Source: Cytophagales bacterium (GTDB lineage: Bacteria; Bacteroidota; Bacteroidia; Cytophagales; Cyclobacteriaceae). Taken from it: DNA of 64,000 nt. Under the pieces are notes generated by a model. That model was not told the DNA's origin. It did no database searches and was given only the letters and a program-made list of their open reading frames with translations. A program made the translations under genes and the position numbers. The stretch covers positions 1 through 64,000 of the forward strand of contig JAKSDO010000192.1 in the NCBI GenBank assembly GCA_022360055.1. The letters are read 5' to 3'. Below are positions 46,044 to 55,800 of this stretch, piece by piece (within the stretch, counting starts at the first letter, position 1; each line of letters opens with the position of its first letter).

Positions 46044-49000
46044 CTAATCGATTTTCACCCATTTCACGGCGTCGGCGATCACGAGGTTGCCCTCGGTTTT
46101 ATTGGAGAGGACAACTTTTGCCGGTCCGGAGGATAAATAGAAATTACCCATCAGGTTCCAACCTTCTTCCGCATTTGCCAGGTCGATCTCCACGTCATCA
46201 ATTCCGTCGTCGTGGTGGATGGTAAATAGATAACTGCCTTGATTTTGTTGCCGGTTATTTCCGTCTGCCCCTCCCGGTCTTCCTCTGCCAGCTCCCCCTC
46301 CTGGTCTTCCCCGTCCCCGCACGGGCATCCGGCCGACATAATAATAAATCTCGTGCATGCCCGTTTCTCTGATATTTGCGTTCCAGATGGCTTTGCGGCC
46401 CCCATCGCCCCTGGAGGTCACATAGGCCGACAATACGTATTTCCCATAAAACTCCGGCTGAGCAGTAGCTTTCCAACTCGAAGGAGGCCTGTTGAACCGG
46501 ATGCCGGTGTACTTTTGTTGGTCGGCATCATTTTGGATGTCCAACCATCGTTTCAGGGGGCTTTCATTTTTTTGTTCTACCAACTCAAATCCCTCGTCCT
46601 CATTATCAACGATGATCTCAAATTCTTTGTCCCTGGGTTGGGTAATTTCGAGGATCCGCTCGCCGTCGAAGGGCGCCAATTTTTCGTTGCGTTCTATCTT
46701 GTTGAAAAAGTGAGAAATAGCGGAAGGAATGTTTTTTGAGATTAAGGTGTTTATCACCATCAGTCTTGGTTCTCCATCCAAAACGATTCCCACTTCTTTT
46801 CGTTGATTGGGCTCCAGGTAAATTATCCGTTCCAAATCGAGTGATGGCATTCCGCCGCCTCCGAAGCCGCCAAATCCTCCGAAGCTGCTCATAATCCTGA
46901 AAGATACGGTAGCCAATCCTCCAATTTCTTCTTCATTTGTAATCGTAAAGAGGACCTGATACCTCGTGTTTTCACCGTCCCGGATTTCATAGGCATTCAT
47001 ATTTGACAAGAGGAAGCCCGGAATTTTCCCGGCTTTTAACCAATCTTCCAGATGGGGTTCGAGATCAAAGCCAAATTCTTTTTTTAGTTCTTTATTGAAG
47101 ACTTCGATATCCAGGCTTTTGAATTTGTGCGCACTCAATATTTTGCTTAGGAAGGTGCGAAAATTATCGATTCCTACACGGTTCTGTATGAATGCAAATA
47201 AATAATTCCCTTTTGCCTTTATGACTTCATCCATCAGTTCGCGGTCGGTTTCGGTCTTCAATATTTCTTCGAAACTACTTTTCAACAAGGCCTGATTGGC
47301 GTTCTCTTCACCGGATAATCCACCAATTCTTCGACGGATAAGGCTCATCATGTCCTCATTTTCCCCGGCGATGTACGACTCGAAAGCCTGGTTCAGTATC
47401 GACCATTCTCCGGATTTTACATGGTAAATAAAGGAATAATAATTCGGGAAGATTTCGTATTTTGAGGATTGGGTTATGGCCCGTGCAATTTCCTGCGGAT
47501 TCTGTTGATTGAAGTTTCTAATTCTTCCGCCGGCAAATCCATTGGTGAATGTAGCCCTGAGGAACCGGTTGAGCACTCTGGCTTGCAGCTCCCTGTCGGA
47601 TACTGCCCGGTTGCTTCGTTCAATTCGATCCTTCTCGCGGTCATAGGTGCCCTTTAAATCTGCTATAGCGATCGGCGCGCATTTTTCCGGTACAAAAAGC
47701 ATTTGAGGCTGAACCACTTCCTGGTAGCTCGACCACCTTCTGGGGTAGGAATGAATTTGAATCGGAACTTCGACCAGCGACAGGTTTTTATAATAATAAT
47801 CCAGGTTGAGATCCAGTTCATAATCTGTTTTTATCTCTTTGATCACGGATGAAAGCGTGTCACTCAAATCCGATATGTACGGCGCAAAGAAATCATGACC
47901 ATCCAGATGGTAAAGACTGAATTTTACATGATCTATTTCAATTGATTTCTCAACAAACTCACCAATGGTAAGGGATACCTGGGGCAATGGCACAGACTCG
48001 GAAAATGTAACGGAACCGTCGGCATTTTTGACCTTTTCGCCTTGCGATATGACTTTCAATCCCTTTTTGGAAGTGACGTTTATGTTGTATTTTGAAAACT
48101 GTTTGTTGTGAAATGTCGGATTTTCAGGGCTATACGTAGCTCCGGCAATGGGATACCACAATACTTCGGGAGTTAAATGCACAAAATTCTCTTCAATAAA
48201 CCCGTATCGTTTGTCAATATTCATAAACGCCAGATTGTAGTTTTTACCAAGGCTTTCCGGTTCGATGTCGAGATAACAAAGCTGGTCATTCACTGTTCCG
48301 CGATACTTTATTGTTATTTCTCCTGTTGTTCCGGGATGAATTGGAGCCCCGGGAGTAATCAGAACAAGGTGGTGATTGCGCTGAAAATTTATCGAATTTT
48401 CAGCGAGTGTGATTTCCGATACTTCCAACGCCGGATTAAGACTAAAAAGAAGTTTATCCATAATATCCGAAGATTTGTTCGAAAATCGCATGGTAGCCCG
48501 CACATTGATCTCTTCCCCTTCGTGAGCCAGATCAATGCTATAAGCATCAATATTCACCGGGCTTTCGTTGCGGAATGCATTGTTCATTTCGATCATTTTG
48601 GCCTTTGTACGTGCGATGGAATTATGTTTTGAAATGTGTATCCACGACAGATAAGCTGAAAAAAATACAAAGACCATCGCTGCCAAATAGGAGAAACCCG
48701 TCATCCCTTTGGATTGCGGCAATCGTTTGATCAACAGGATCGTGAGAAATATAAAGCCGATCCCTGTAAAAAGGTAAATTCCCCGCTGTATCCGAATTTC
48801 ATCAAGATTTCCAAAACCGGTAAAGTCGGAGTACATCAATGGCAGTTTAAAGGCCATATAATCAAATACATAGTTGTATCTGGCGGTCAGGAAGAACAGT
48901 GTAGAAGCTATGTATCCGAGCAGAATTATAAAGGTGACCGCCTGATTTCGCAAGACCACCATCATTAAGAACGACAGGCCGGTAATGTAAAGTAAGGTCG

Positions 49001-49469
49001 GAAGGCTTATGATCAATGGATAGTAAAAATACGCTTCCCACACCACTGGCGTGTCAGTTTGAACAAAATTGAAAATAAGAGCCAACAAGAGTACGGCCAT
49101 ATTGAGCATGAAGAAAACAACAAATACACCGATGGTCTTACCGATCACATAGTCGCCGTTGCTCATGCTTCGGATGTAAATCACATCTGTCGTATCAAGT
49201 TTTTTATCTCGCTTCAGGAAATCGGATGCCAGAAAAACGATGATCACTGCCTGGACGAGATTAAAGATCAAAAGGTTGAAATATGGAATTGACGAAGGGA
49301 TTGCCCTGAAAAGCCAGGGAGGGTTTGGTCCGACATCGGTGATGATCATCAAGTCAAAAAATCCGAGAATGATCAGTGTTAGAATTGAAAAGATTCTGAA
49401 AAACCAGCTCCTCAAAAGTGTTTTGATCTCAAACCTGGCAACCGTTTTTATGTTGAGCAATGAAAGCAT
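46044..49469 (-). CDS. ABC permease with degenerate M1-peptidase module and golvesin-like C-terminus
   Basis: The protein has 1141 residues. The first 270 contain about six to seven membrane segments in an ABC-2 layout. A further membrane helix near 270-290 leads to a large periplasmic part with the M1-aminopeptidase plan (IDAYSIDLAHEGEEINVRAT, GKNYNLAFMNIDKRYGFIEE, SLVEVPIQIHSYPRRWSSYQ). No HExxH zinc motif and no GAMEN motif are present, so it is probably not a peptidase. A Gly/Arg-rich stretch (RGRGRPGGGAGRGRPGG) lies inside a C-terminal golvesin/xanthan-lyase-type beta domain (LFTIHHDDG, GNLVIADAVKWVKID). The ABC ATPase gene is 11 bp upstream and is its partner. Confidence 0.82.
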   Translation of the reverse strand: MLSLLNIKTVARFEIKTLLRSWFFRIFSILTLIILGFFDLMIITDVGPNPPWLFRAIPSSIPYFNLLIFNLVQAVIIVFLASDFLKRDKKLDTTDVIYIRSMSNGDYVIGKTIGVFVVFFMLNMAVLLLALIFNFVQTDTPVVWEAYFYYPLIISLPTLLYITGLSFLMMVVLRNQAVTFIILLGYIASTLFFLTARYNYVFDYMAFKLPLMYSDFTGFGNLDEIRIQRGIYLFTGIGFIFLTILLIKRLPQSKGMTGFSYLAAMVFVFFSAYLSWIHISKHNSIARTKAKMIEMNNAFRNESPVNIDAYSIDLAHEGEEINVRATMRFSNKSSDIMDKLLFSLNPALEVSEITLAENSINFQRNHHLVLITPGAPIHPGTTGEITIKYRGTVNDQLCYLDIEPESLGKNYNLAFMNIDKRYGFIEENFVHLTPEVLWYPIAGATYSPENPTFHNKQFSKYNINVTSKKGLKVISQGEKVKNADGSVTFSESVPLPQVSLTIGEFVEKSIEIDHVKFSLYHLDGHDFFAPYISDLSDTLSSVIKEIKTDYELDLNLDYYYKNLSLVEVPIQIHSYPRRWSSYQEVVQPQMLFVPEKCAPIAIADLKGTYDREKDRIERSNRAVSDRELQARVLNRFLRATFTNGFAGGRIRNFNQQNPQEIARAITQSSKYEIFPNYYSFIYHVKSGEWSILNQAFESYIAGENEDMMSLIRRRIGGLSGEENANQALLKSSFEEILKTETDRELMDEVIKAKGNYLFAFIQNRVGIDNFRTFLSKILSAHKFKSLDIEVFNKELKKEFGFDLEPHLEDWLKAGKIPGFLLSNMNAYEIRDGENTRYQVLFTITNEEEIGGLATVSFRIMSSFGGFGGFGGGGMPSLDLERIIYLEPNQRKEVGIVLDGEPRLMVINTLISKNIPSAISHFFNKIERNEKLAPFDGERILEITQPRDKEFEIIVDNEDEGFELVEQKNESPLKRWLDIQNDADQQKYTGIRFNRPPSSWKATAQPEFYGKYVLSAYVTSRGDGGRKAIWNANIRETGMHEIYYYVGRMPVRGRGRPGGGAGRGRPGGADGNNRQQNQGSYLFTIHHDDGIDDVEIDLANAEEGWNLMGNFYLSSGPAKVVLSNKTEGNLVIADAVKWVKID

Positions 49470-49480
49470 CCGGAAAAGAT

Positions 49481-50380
49481 TTAGTAAGATTCGGAAAATG
49501 AATTATTCACTTTGTACTCCATAAAATACACATAGCCGTGTTCCAGATTTGGAGCGACGTTTATTCCGTGAAACCCATCAATATTGTTGGCTACGACCTG
49601 GACTTCCCAGCCATCCCGGTCCGGGATGGTGGAGATCACATGGAATTTTTCTTTGATTACCTCAAACTCAGCGTTGGTAGCACTGATTTGCCATACATTG
49701 CCTTTTGCTTCTTCAATTATCCGATCGGGAGAACCGTGATAAACAACTTCTCCTCTGTTGAGCAGTGCCATGCTGCGGCAGGTGCTTGAGATATCCCCTA
49801 CAATGTGGGTAGAAAGAATAATAATGATATCGCGCTGGCTCATTTTAGAGAGCAGATTTCTGAACCGGATCCGTTCGTCCGGATCAAGACCCGTTGTCGG
49901 TTCGTCGACCACCACGATTTTAGGATCTCCGATCAAAGCCTGTGCGATGCCGAGTCTGCGCTTCATTCCGCCGGAAAGCTTATTGGCCATGCGCTCCCGC
50001 ACCTCATACAGCCCAACGTTTTCCAGCATGTCGTCGACGGCAGCTTTTCGTTCAACACGTTTGTTCAATCCGGCGAGCGAGGCGGCATAATCCAGAAATT
50101 CCCATGTTTTTAGTTTTGCGAAGAATGCGAAATCCTGTGACAGATACCCGAGAAATCCCCGCACTTCTTTTCTGTGTTTCATGAGGTCGAGGTCATTTAC
50201 CCTGATGCTGCCACTCGTAGGTTTCATGAGGGTGACAAGGATGCGCATGAGGCTGGATTTTCCTGCGCCATTGGGGCCAAGCAATCCGAACATGCCATTT
50301 TCAATCTCAATATTGATATCCTTCAGGGCCCGGTTCCCGTTTTTATAAATTTTATTTAATCCTTCGATGGAGATTTTCAC
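49481..50380 (-). CDS. ABC transporter ATP-binding protein
   Basis: The protein has 299 residues from GTG 50380; a TTG at 50386 would add two residues, and there is no ATG. Walker A is GPNGAGKSSLMRI, the signature LSGGMKRR, Walker B IVVVDEPTTGLD and the H-loop STHI. It is a close paralogue of the ATPase domain fused to the RND pump: both start with NGMFGLLGPNGAGK and share the ERIRFRNLL segment after Walker B. It energises the ABC/M1-like permease encoded 11 bp downstream. A promoter-like element lies about 40 bp upstream. Confidence 0.93.
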   Translation of the reverse strand: MKISIEGLNKIYKNGNRALKDINIEIENGMFGLLGPNGAGKSSLMRILVTLMKPTSGSIRVNDLDLMKHRKEVRGFLGYLSQDFAFFAKLKTWEFLDYAASLAGLNKRVERKAAVDDMLENVGLYEVRERMANKLSGGMKRRLGIAQALIGDPKIVVVDEPTTGLDPDERIRFRNLLSKMSQRDIIIILSTHIVGDISSTCRSMALLNRGEVVYHGSPDRIIEEAKGNVWQISATNAEFEVIKEKFHVISTIPDRDGWEVQVVANNIDGFHGINVAPNLEHGYVYFMEYKVNNSFSESY

Positions 50381-50386
50381 AGCCAA

Positions 50387-50705
50387 CTACATTTAAAAAA
50401 TAGATGATGACCATCCGGTCAAAGTTACAAACCGGCAAAAACAGTATTCAATTTTTATCCTATACGGCCAACAACTTAAACTCAATGTTAACCAAATCGG
50501 CGCCAAAAGTAAATTTTTTTCAACCCATGAATTAAATAACTCAACGAATGCAATAATTTGGAGTACGAAGTATTTGTTGAGCTATATTCACTGAATGGAG
50601 TCCCCACAGATGTGCATAATTCCTTTTCTTCTTACACCGCGGTAAAAACCGGAATTTGCTTTATTGATGAAGCCTTATTTATTTAAAATCTTTCAAACTG
50701 AATTT
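50387..50705. other. Divergent intergenic region before the export locus
   Basis: About 320 A/T-rich bases between the export locus and a plus-strand lipoprotein gene. It contains the minus-strand promoter candidate at 50420-50451. No gene or repeat copy was found. Confidence 0.5.
50420..50451 (-). promoter_or_regulatory. Promoter candidate for the ABC export genes
   Basis: On the minus strand TAACTTTG (50427-50420) fits TAnnTTTG, with TTG at 50451-50449 upstream. The spacing is 21 bp rather than the preferred 19. It would give a leader of about 30 nt before the ATP-binding-protein start. Confidence 0.45.
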
Positions 50706-51224
50706 ATGAAGTCTGCTTCATTAATTTTATTTATATTTTTTTGCTATTCTTGCGCTTCGGGTCAGAAAGATTCGAAAGCTGAGGCGGAATCGGATGTATT
50801 TGACGACGCTCCCGAACAATATGACTATATGTCGCAATTAGAGCGGGAAATAATCGGGGAGTGGACCAATGTTTCAATGCGGGTCTGGGTGAAAACATTC
50901 AATAATTCGGATACATCGTTTATCGTAGATATATCGGAGGAGAACTGGGAAATGAAAATGAATGTAAAGCCCATTATAACAGCTATTTATGAAGATGGTA
51001 CATATGTCTCGGAATTCCGCAATTCGTTTGACTCCTTGGTTTACAGACCCGAAGGAACCTGGCTTATTGACGGCGATACGTTAATTATGCAGGACCATCA
51101 GGCGATCTATAAGTATCAAATTTTCATTGATGGAGACCGGGCGGAGTTCAATAGTTTGGTCGACTGGGATAAAGATGGCAAAGCCGACGATGTGTATTTT
51201 GGAATTCAAAGAAAGAATTATTGA
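50706..51224 (+). CDS. Putative lipoprotein, lipocalin-like
   Basis: The protein has 172 residues from ATG 50706; the frame is open 14 codons further up, but this start gives a proper export signal (ASLILFIFFCYSCASGQ, Cys 16 as possible lipidation site). The body includes EREIIGEWTNVSMRVWVK, then YRPEGTWLIDGDTLIMQDH and a final FNSLVDWDKDGKADDVYFG. This resembles lipocalin-like or META-type small lipoproteins that test EGTW...L-DG patterns. An Asp-rich DWDKDGKADD could bind calcium. Function unknown. Confidence 0.68.
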   Translation: MKSASLILFIFFCYSCASGQKDSKAEAESDVFDDAPEQYDYMSQLEREIIGEWTNVSMRVWVKTFNNSDTSFIVDISEENWEMKMNVKPIITAIYEDGTYVSEFRNSFDSLVYRPEGTWLIDGDTLIMQDHQAIYKYQIFIDGDRAEFNSLVDWDKDGKADDVYFGIQRKNY

Positions 51225-51317
51225 ACCTTTTGCGAATTAAACTTCAAAAGCAATATTACATCTTACGGTTATTGCGTTTGAATTGAAAAATATATCTGGA
51301 TTAAAACAATTACTGAA

Positions 51318-51680
51318 ATGAGAACTTTTCAATCTATTACGCTCGTATTTTTTTTATTGCTTTCCGCATCGTTGATAGCGGCAGACTTTCAGATTCTTTC
51401 AACAGGCATGAGAATCACAGTACTCAGCCGCCTGGGGAATCCGGTTGAAAACGCAAAAGTCACTGTTTACGATAACCGGGAGGATTACGAAAATGAAGAA
51501 CATGCAATTGCAGGGCCTGCCTTCACCGATGCAAAAGGGAGGGTAACGTTTAAAAACCTTGAAGTGAAGCAATACTATGTGCAGGTTATAAAAGGAGATG
51601 AAAGTAACTATGGCGATGCCGAGCAAACCGGTAAGCTGATAAAAGGTAAGCTCAACAAATTCAATATTGTAATCCAATAA
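51318..51680 (+). CDS. Small secreted protein with carboxypeptidase-regulatory-like beta domain
   Basis: The protein has 120 residues. The signal peptide ends near LIAADF. The rest is one beta-sandwich domain of the CarboxypepD_reg/Cna-B type: MRITVLSRLGNPVENAKVTV, FTDAKGRVTFKNLEVKQYYV. These domains often act as folding or adhesion modules. It precedes the type IX cargo gene by 23 bp and is probably co-transcribed with it. Confidence 0.7.
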   Translation: MRTFQSITLVFFLLLSASLIAADFQILSTGMRITVLSRLGNPVENAKVTVYDNREDYENEEHAIAGPAFTDAKGRVTFKNLEVKQYYVQVIKGDESNYGDAEQTGKLIKGKLNKFNIVIQ

Positions 51681-51703
51681 TTGATCATTCTAACACCAAA
51701 AAA

Positions 51704-54535
51704 GTGAAGAGGAGCCTTGGATTCGCAATCGCAATACTGGTACTGAGCATCCCCGTAGTGATTTTTAAAAGTAATATCGGGGAAGACCATCGTATGGTTC
51801 CGGCTCCTCCCCGGGAAAATCTCGACGGCGTACTTCCGGAAATCGAAGCGGAAAAATCTGCCGTAGGGACAAAGGAGAATCCCCAGGCCAGGAGTGCCTA
51901 TGAGATGGCCATGCTTGTCGATCCGGAAACCGGGCAGTTGCCGGAAAATATCCGGATAAAGGAACTTCGCTACTCCAAAAAAATCCCTGAAATCTTAAGT
52001 AAGTTTAGAAGAGGAGAAAAAAAGGAAGTTGAATGGCGCTCCATCGGTCCATACAACGTGGGAGGCAGAACCCGGGCTTTGGCAATTGACGTGTCCGATG
52101 AAAATGTAATACTTGCCGGAGGCGTAAGCGGAGGGATGTGGCGGTCTGAAGACCAGGGACAAAGCTGGACAAAAACTACCATTCCGGAGAATATTCACAG
52201 CGTGTCTTGCATAGCCCAGGACCGGCGGCCGGGAAAGGAAAACATCTGGTATTACGGTACCGGGGAATTCACTTCAAACTCGGCGAGCAAAAAGAACGCT
52301 CCTTTCAGGGGGGATGGGGTATTTAAGTCTACCGATGGCGGAAAAACCTGGTTCCAGTTGACGTCGACCGGAGAAGGCGTCCCCAACAATTACAACAGTC
52401 AGTTTCAATACATTTGGAAGGTGCTGCCCAATCCCAATGAATTGTTGTCGGACGAGGTATTTCTTGCGGCTGTAGGGGCTATCTTCAGATCCGTTGACGG
52501 GGGATCGACGTGGAATGCGGTTTTGGGGAGAAAGCTCGGAAGCACTCCGGATACGGATTTGAACCGGACAAATATTTCGGATTTTTCGGACATCGTCCGG
52601 ACAAACGACGGTTTTTTCTACGCTGTTTTGAGCCAGAGATCCAGGCAGGGTTCCAGCCCCGACCGGGGCGTCTACAGATCGTCAAACGGAGTGGACTGGG
52701 TGCGGATTACACCTCGAATATGGCCGCGAAATTATGCCCGAACCGTAATTGCGACGTCCGATAAAAATCCCGCGGAATTATTTTTCAGTGTAAATGCCGA
52801 TGAAGAAAGGCTTTTCAAATTTACGAATCATCCGAATGTGGGCAATGGCGGCGTCTGGGAAGATCTCACTGAAAACATACCCGGATTTGGCGGCGAAGTC
52901 GGCGATTATGATTCCCAGAGATCCTACAATATGGTTCTGGAAGTCCATCCTGATCTTGGAAATGTCGTGTACCTCGGCGGGACAAATCTTTACCGGTCCG
53001 ACGATGGTTTTTCGACATCCGACCATACGGAATGGATCGGCGGATACGATACGGCTAATAATGTTCAGACCTTCCCCAACCATTTTGTCGATCAGCATGC
53101 GCTTGCGTTCTTCCCTTCCGATCCGAATAAAATGCTGTCGTCCAACGATGGGGGAGTATTTATTACCAACGATAATATTCGCAAGGGTATTTCGTGGATA
53201 CCTTTGAATAACGGTTTTGTAACGACACAGTTTTATACCCTTGGATTGGACGAATTTGGCTCCTATGGCGATATCCTCGGGGGGCTTCAGGATAATGGCA
53301 CACTCATCGCCAACAAACCGATTGACGCGAGTCACTGGAACCGAATTTTGTCCGGGGATGGAGGATACGGGGCAATCACAAAAAACGCTTCATTTCATTA
53401 TGCTTCTTTCCAGTTTGGGAAAATTTACCGGTTTACCCTGGATAAAAATCGTCAGATACAGACCTTTACTCGGGTAGATCCCAATGGTAGCGGGGGAGAG
53501 GAGAAATTGCTGTTTGTGAATCCGTTCGTACTGGCCCCTGAAAACCAGCACATCATGTATTTCGCCGGGGGCGATGTAGTTTGGCGAAACAGTAACACTT
53601 CCCAGATTCCGCTGTTCAATAATTATCCTTCTGATGTGAACTGGCATAAAATGTCCGGCACCGAATCTCCACACGGTACCATCTCTGCGATTTGTGCCTC
53701 GTACAACCCGGCAGGGGCCCTGATTTATGGTACCGCGACCGGTGAGCTGGTAAAAATAGAGGACGCAAATCAGTTGGATTACACGGTACGCGATATTACT
53801 TCCTCAAGGTTCCCTGAAAACGCTTATGTTTCGAGCATTGCATTTGATCGAAAAGACAGCCGGAATATAGCCGTTTCGTTTTCAAGTTATAATGTACAGA
53901 GTGTGTTTTTTTCATCGGATGGAGGCGAATCTTTTGAAAATGTAAGTGGCAACTTGGAGGAAAATCCGGATGGGTCGGGGAGTGGGCCGTCGGTTCGCTG
54001 GATTGAGATTGTCTCTAAAAACAATTCTGAGAATCAACTGTTTGCCGGCACTTCAACAGGGATTTATTCGACGAGTTCACTCGACGGCGCAAATACGATT
54101 TGGACGCCTGAAGGGACCGAATCCGTTGGAAATGTGCTGGTGACGATGATCCGGTATTTTTCCGAAGACGGAACTATTGTTGCGGCCACACATGGAAACG
54201 GAATGTATGAATCAAGACTGAATGACGTTTGGCAGACAAGGACGGATCGCGAATCCGAACATTTTACTCTGGGCAATGCCTTCCCAAATCCTTTTGGCGA
54301 ACTCACCAGAATACCGTTTACGATCCCAAGGGATGGAATGGTAAGAGTGCGAATTTACAATTCGCTAGGACAATATGTTAAAACCTTGCTTTGGGCTGAG
54401 CAATATGCGGGCACAAACTATATTTCCTGGGACGGAACCAATGAAGCGGGAGTTCCTGTATTGTCGGGGACATATATCTGCCGATTGGAGTTTGAGGACC
54501 AAAAAACGGGCATTAAGCTTATTTTTATGCGGTAA
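51704..54535 (+). CDS. Large secreted Asp-box beta-propeller protein with type IX sorting domain
   Basis: The protein has 943 residues starting with GTG. The N-terminal hydrophobic segment (GFAIAILVLSIPVVIF) exports it. Several sortilin/BNR Asp-box motifs are visible (WRSEDQGQSW, FKSTDGGKTW, FRSVDGGSTW, FFSSDGGESF), giving one or two beta propellers over about residues 105-830. The C-terminal 85 residues (NAFPNPFGELTRIPFTI, VRVRIYNSLGQYVKTL, LSGTYICRLEF) are a type A sorting domain for the type IX system, which moves proteins across the outer membrane to the surface. The ligand or enzymatic role is unknown; there is no recognisable catalytic domain. Confidence 0.88.
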   Translation: MKRSLGFAIAILVLSIPVVIFKSNIGEDHRMVPAPPRENLDGVLPEIEAEKSAVGTKENPQARSAYEMAMLVDPETGQLPENIRIKELRYSKKIPEILSKFRRGEKKEVEWRSIGPYNVGGRTRALAIDVSDENVILAGGVSGGMWRSEDQGQSWTKTTIPENIHSVSCIAQDRRPGKENIWYYGTGEFTSNSASKKNAPFRGDGVFKSTDGGKTWFQLTSTGEGVPNNYNSQFQYIWKVLPNPNELLSDEVFLAAVGAIFRSVDGGSTWNAVLGRKLGSTPDTDLNRTNISDFSDIVRTNDGFFYAVLSQRSRQGSSPDRGVYRSSNGVDWVRITPRIWPRNYARTVIATSDKNPAELFFSVNADEERLFKFTNHPNVGNGGVWEDLTENIPGFGGEVGDYDSQRSYNMVLEVHPDLGNVVYLGGTNLYRSDDGFSTSDHTEWIGGYDTANNVQTFPNHFVDQHALAFFPSDPNKMLSSNDGGVFITNDNIRKGISWIPLNNGFVTTQFYTLGLDEFGSYGDILGGLQDNGTLIANKPIDASHWNRILSGDGGYGAITKNASFHYASFQFGKIYRFTLDKNRQIQTFTRVDPNGSGGEEKLLFVNPFVLAPENQHIMYFAGGDVVWRNSNTSQIPLFNNYPSDVNWHKMSGTESPHGTISAICASYNPAGALIYGTATGELVKIEDANQLDYTVRDITSSRFPENAYVSSIAFDRKDSRNIAVSFSSYNVQSVFFSSDGGESFENVSGNLEENPDGSGSGPSVRWIEIVSKNNSENQLFAGTSTGIYSTSSLDGANTIWTPEGTESVGNVLVTMIRYFSEDGTIVAATHGNGMYESRLNDVWQTRTDRESEHFTLGNAFPNPFGELTRIPFTIPRDGMVRVRIYNSLGQYVKTLLWAEQYAGTNYISWDGTNEAGVPVLSGTYICRLEFEDQKTGIKLIFMR

Positions 54536-54576
54536 AGCACTTAACAGATCGGGCAAAAACGGCTTGCTGAAATCGC

Positions 54577-54930
54577 TTAGCCGGACCTTTTCGCTTTGTA
54601 TCCTTGTTCCAGGAGCAACTGATAGACTTTTTCCTTAAAATCTCCCTGAACAATGATCGCTCCGTCTTTTTGACTGCCGCCGACACCACATCCGGATTTA
54701 AGCATTTTCGCCAGCTCCTTCAAATCATCCGGCGATCCGACAAATCCTTCTACAAGGGTTACGGTCTTACCCCCTCGGTGTTTTTTATCAATTCTTACGA
54801 TCAGGTTTTGCTGTTCGTTTGGAAGAGTAGCTTGTAGGCCGGGGATATTTTCAAAATAATTGAAATCGGGATCGGTCGAGTACACTACTCCTTCGCGATT
54901 TTTGAAATTGTTCTTTTTCTTTTTCGACAT
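54577..54930 (-). CDS. yciH: SUI1/eIF1-like translation factor YciH
   Basis: The protein has 117 residues. The eIF1/SUI1 domain carries VRIDKKHRGGKTVTLVEGFV and LKSGCGVGGSQKDGAIIVQG. The N-terminal tail is rich in Lys and Asn. In bacteria YciH is a minor initiation-associated factor that can inhibit or stringently select initiation; E. coli lacking it lives. It is encoded just downstream of the universal stress genes on the same strand and converges with the type IX cargo gene. Confidence 0.88.
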   Translation of the reverse strand: MSKKKKNNFKNREGVVYSTDPDFNYFENIPGLQATLPNEQQNLIVRIDKKHRGGKTVTLVEGFVGSPDDLKELAKMLKSGCGVGGSQKDGAIIVQGDFKEKVYQLLLEQGYKAKRSG

Positions 54931-54942
54931 CGTAATTTGGTT

Positions 54943-55785
54943 CTACCTGTGAGCTATAAACAGTGGTAGGTTGGATTTTTTTAATAAATACTGGGCGACA
55001 CTTGGCAGCAGAAGGTTGGAAATATGACTTCTTCCATAAGCGCCCATTACTACCAGTGGATTTTGCACATGATGGGCAAAATTACTTATTTCCCTGGAGA
55101 TGTTATTTCCTTCAAGCAACTGCATACCGACATTGTTGTAATGTTGCTTCACAAGCTTCAGAAGTAATTTTTCATTTTTAACCTCTTCGTCCGCATTGGG
55201 CATTACAGAAAGAATCGATACGATCTTATCCTTCGTGTTATCTGCAAACAATCCGCTGAAAGCTCGAATGGCAAACACCGAAGATTCTTTATTGTCGTAC
55301 GTGAAAATGATGTTTTCGATTTTATTGGTGCCCTCGGGAAGAATGAGTACGGGGCATTTACTCCCTTTCAGAATTTGGTACAAAATGGATGTATCGGGCT
55401 TGCCGGTTAAGTAATTGAAGAATACGCCATAGCTCAAAATCAGCAGGTCTGCATAGGTGCTTTGTTTCACTACTTCATGGGCGGTCAACCTGAAATCATT
55501 ATAGATTTCATACCTGATGTTGGTATCTTTGGCCGTTTTTTCGAATTGACTTATTACGTTAGTGATGACGTGGTCTTCCTGGTTCAGAAATCCATTGGTC
55601 GGCGAGACGTCGGCCATGATCGGCTCTTCGACAAAACTACTGACAGTATTGTTGTAGGAGACATCCTTGACAAGCATTCCCACAAAAAGATGCTCTTCAA
55701 GATTAGTCAATATCTCATCGGATAATTGAAACAGGTCTTTGTTAAAGGAATTGCTTCCGTCCAGAGCCACTAAAATTCGCGCCAT
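54943..55785 (-). CDS. Universal stress protein, tandem Usp domains
   Basis: The protein has 280 residues in two Usp-type halves of about 140 each. The first begins ARILVALDGSNSFNKDLF. The second ends VVMGAYGRSHISNLLLPSVAQYLLKKSNLPLFI, in which the usual final Gly-Ser of the ATP loop (G-x2-G-x9-G-S) is replaced by Pro-Ser, so that half may not bind ATP. The next gene upstream, 15 bp away, is a second tandem Usp protein. Such pairs are often induced in hypoxia or stationary phase. The role here is inferred from the nearby Crp/Fnr gene. Confidence 0.85.
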   Translation of the reverse strand: MARILVALDGSNSFNKDLFQLSDEILTNLEEHLFVGMLVKDVSYNNTVSSFVEEPIMADVSPTNGFLNQEDHVITNVISQFEKTAKDTNIRYEIYNDFRLTAHEVVKQSTYADLLILSYGVFFNYLTGKPDTSILYQILKGSKCPVLILPEGTNKIENIIFTYDNKESSVFAIRAFSGLFADNTKDKIVSILSVMPNADEEVKNEKLLLKLVKQHYNNVGMQLLEGNNISREISNFAHHVQNPLVVMGAYGRSHISNLLLPSVAQYLLKKSNLPLFIAHR

Positions 55786-55800
55786 TTCTTGTATCCGTAT

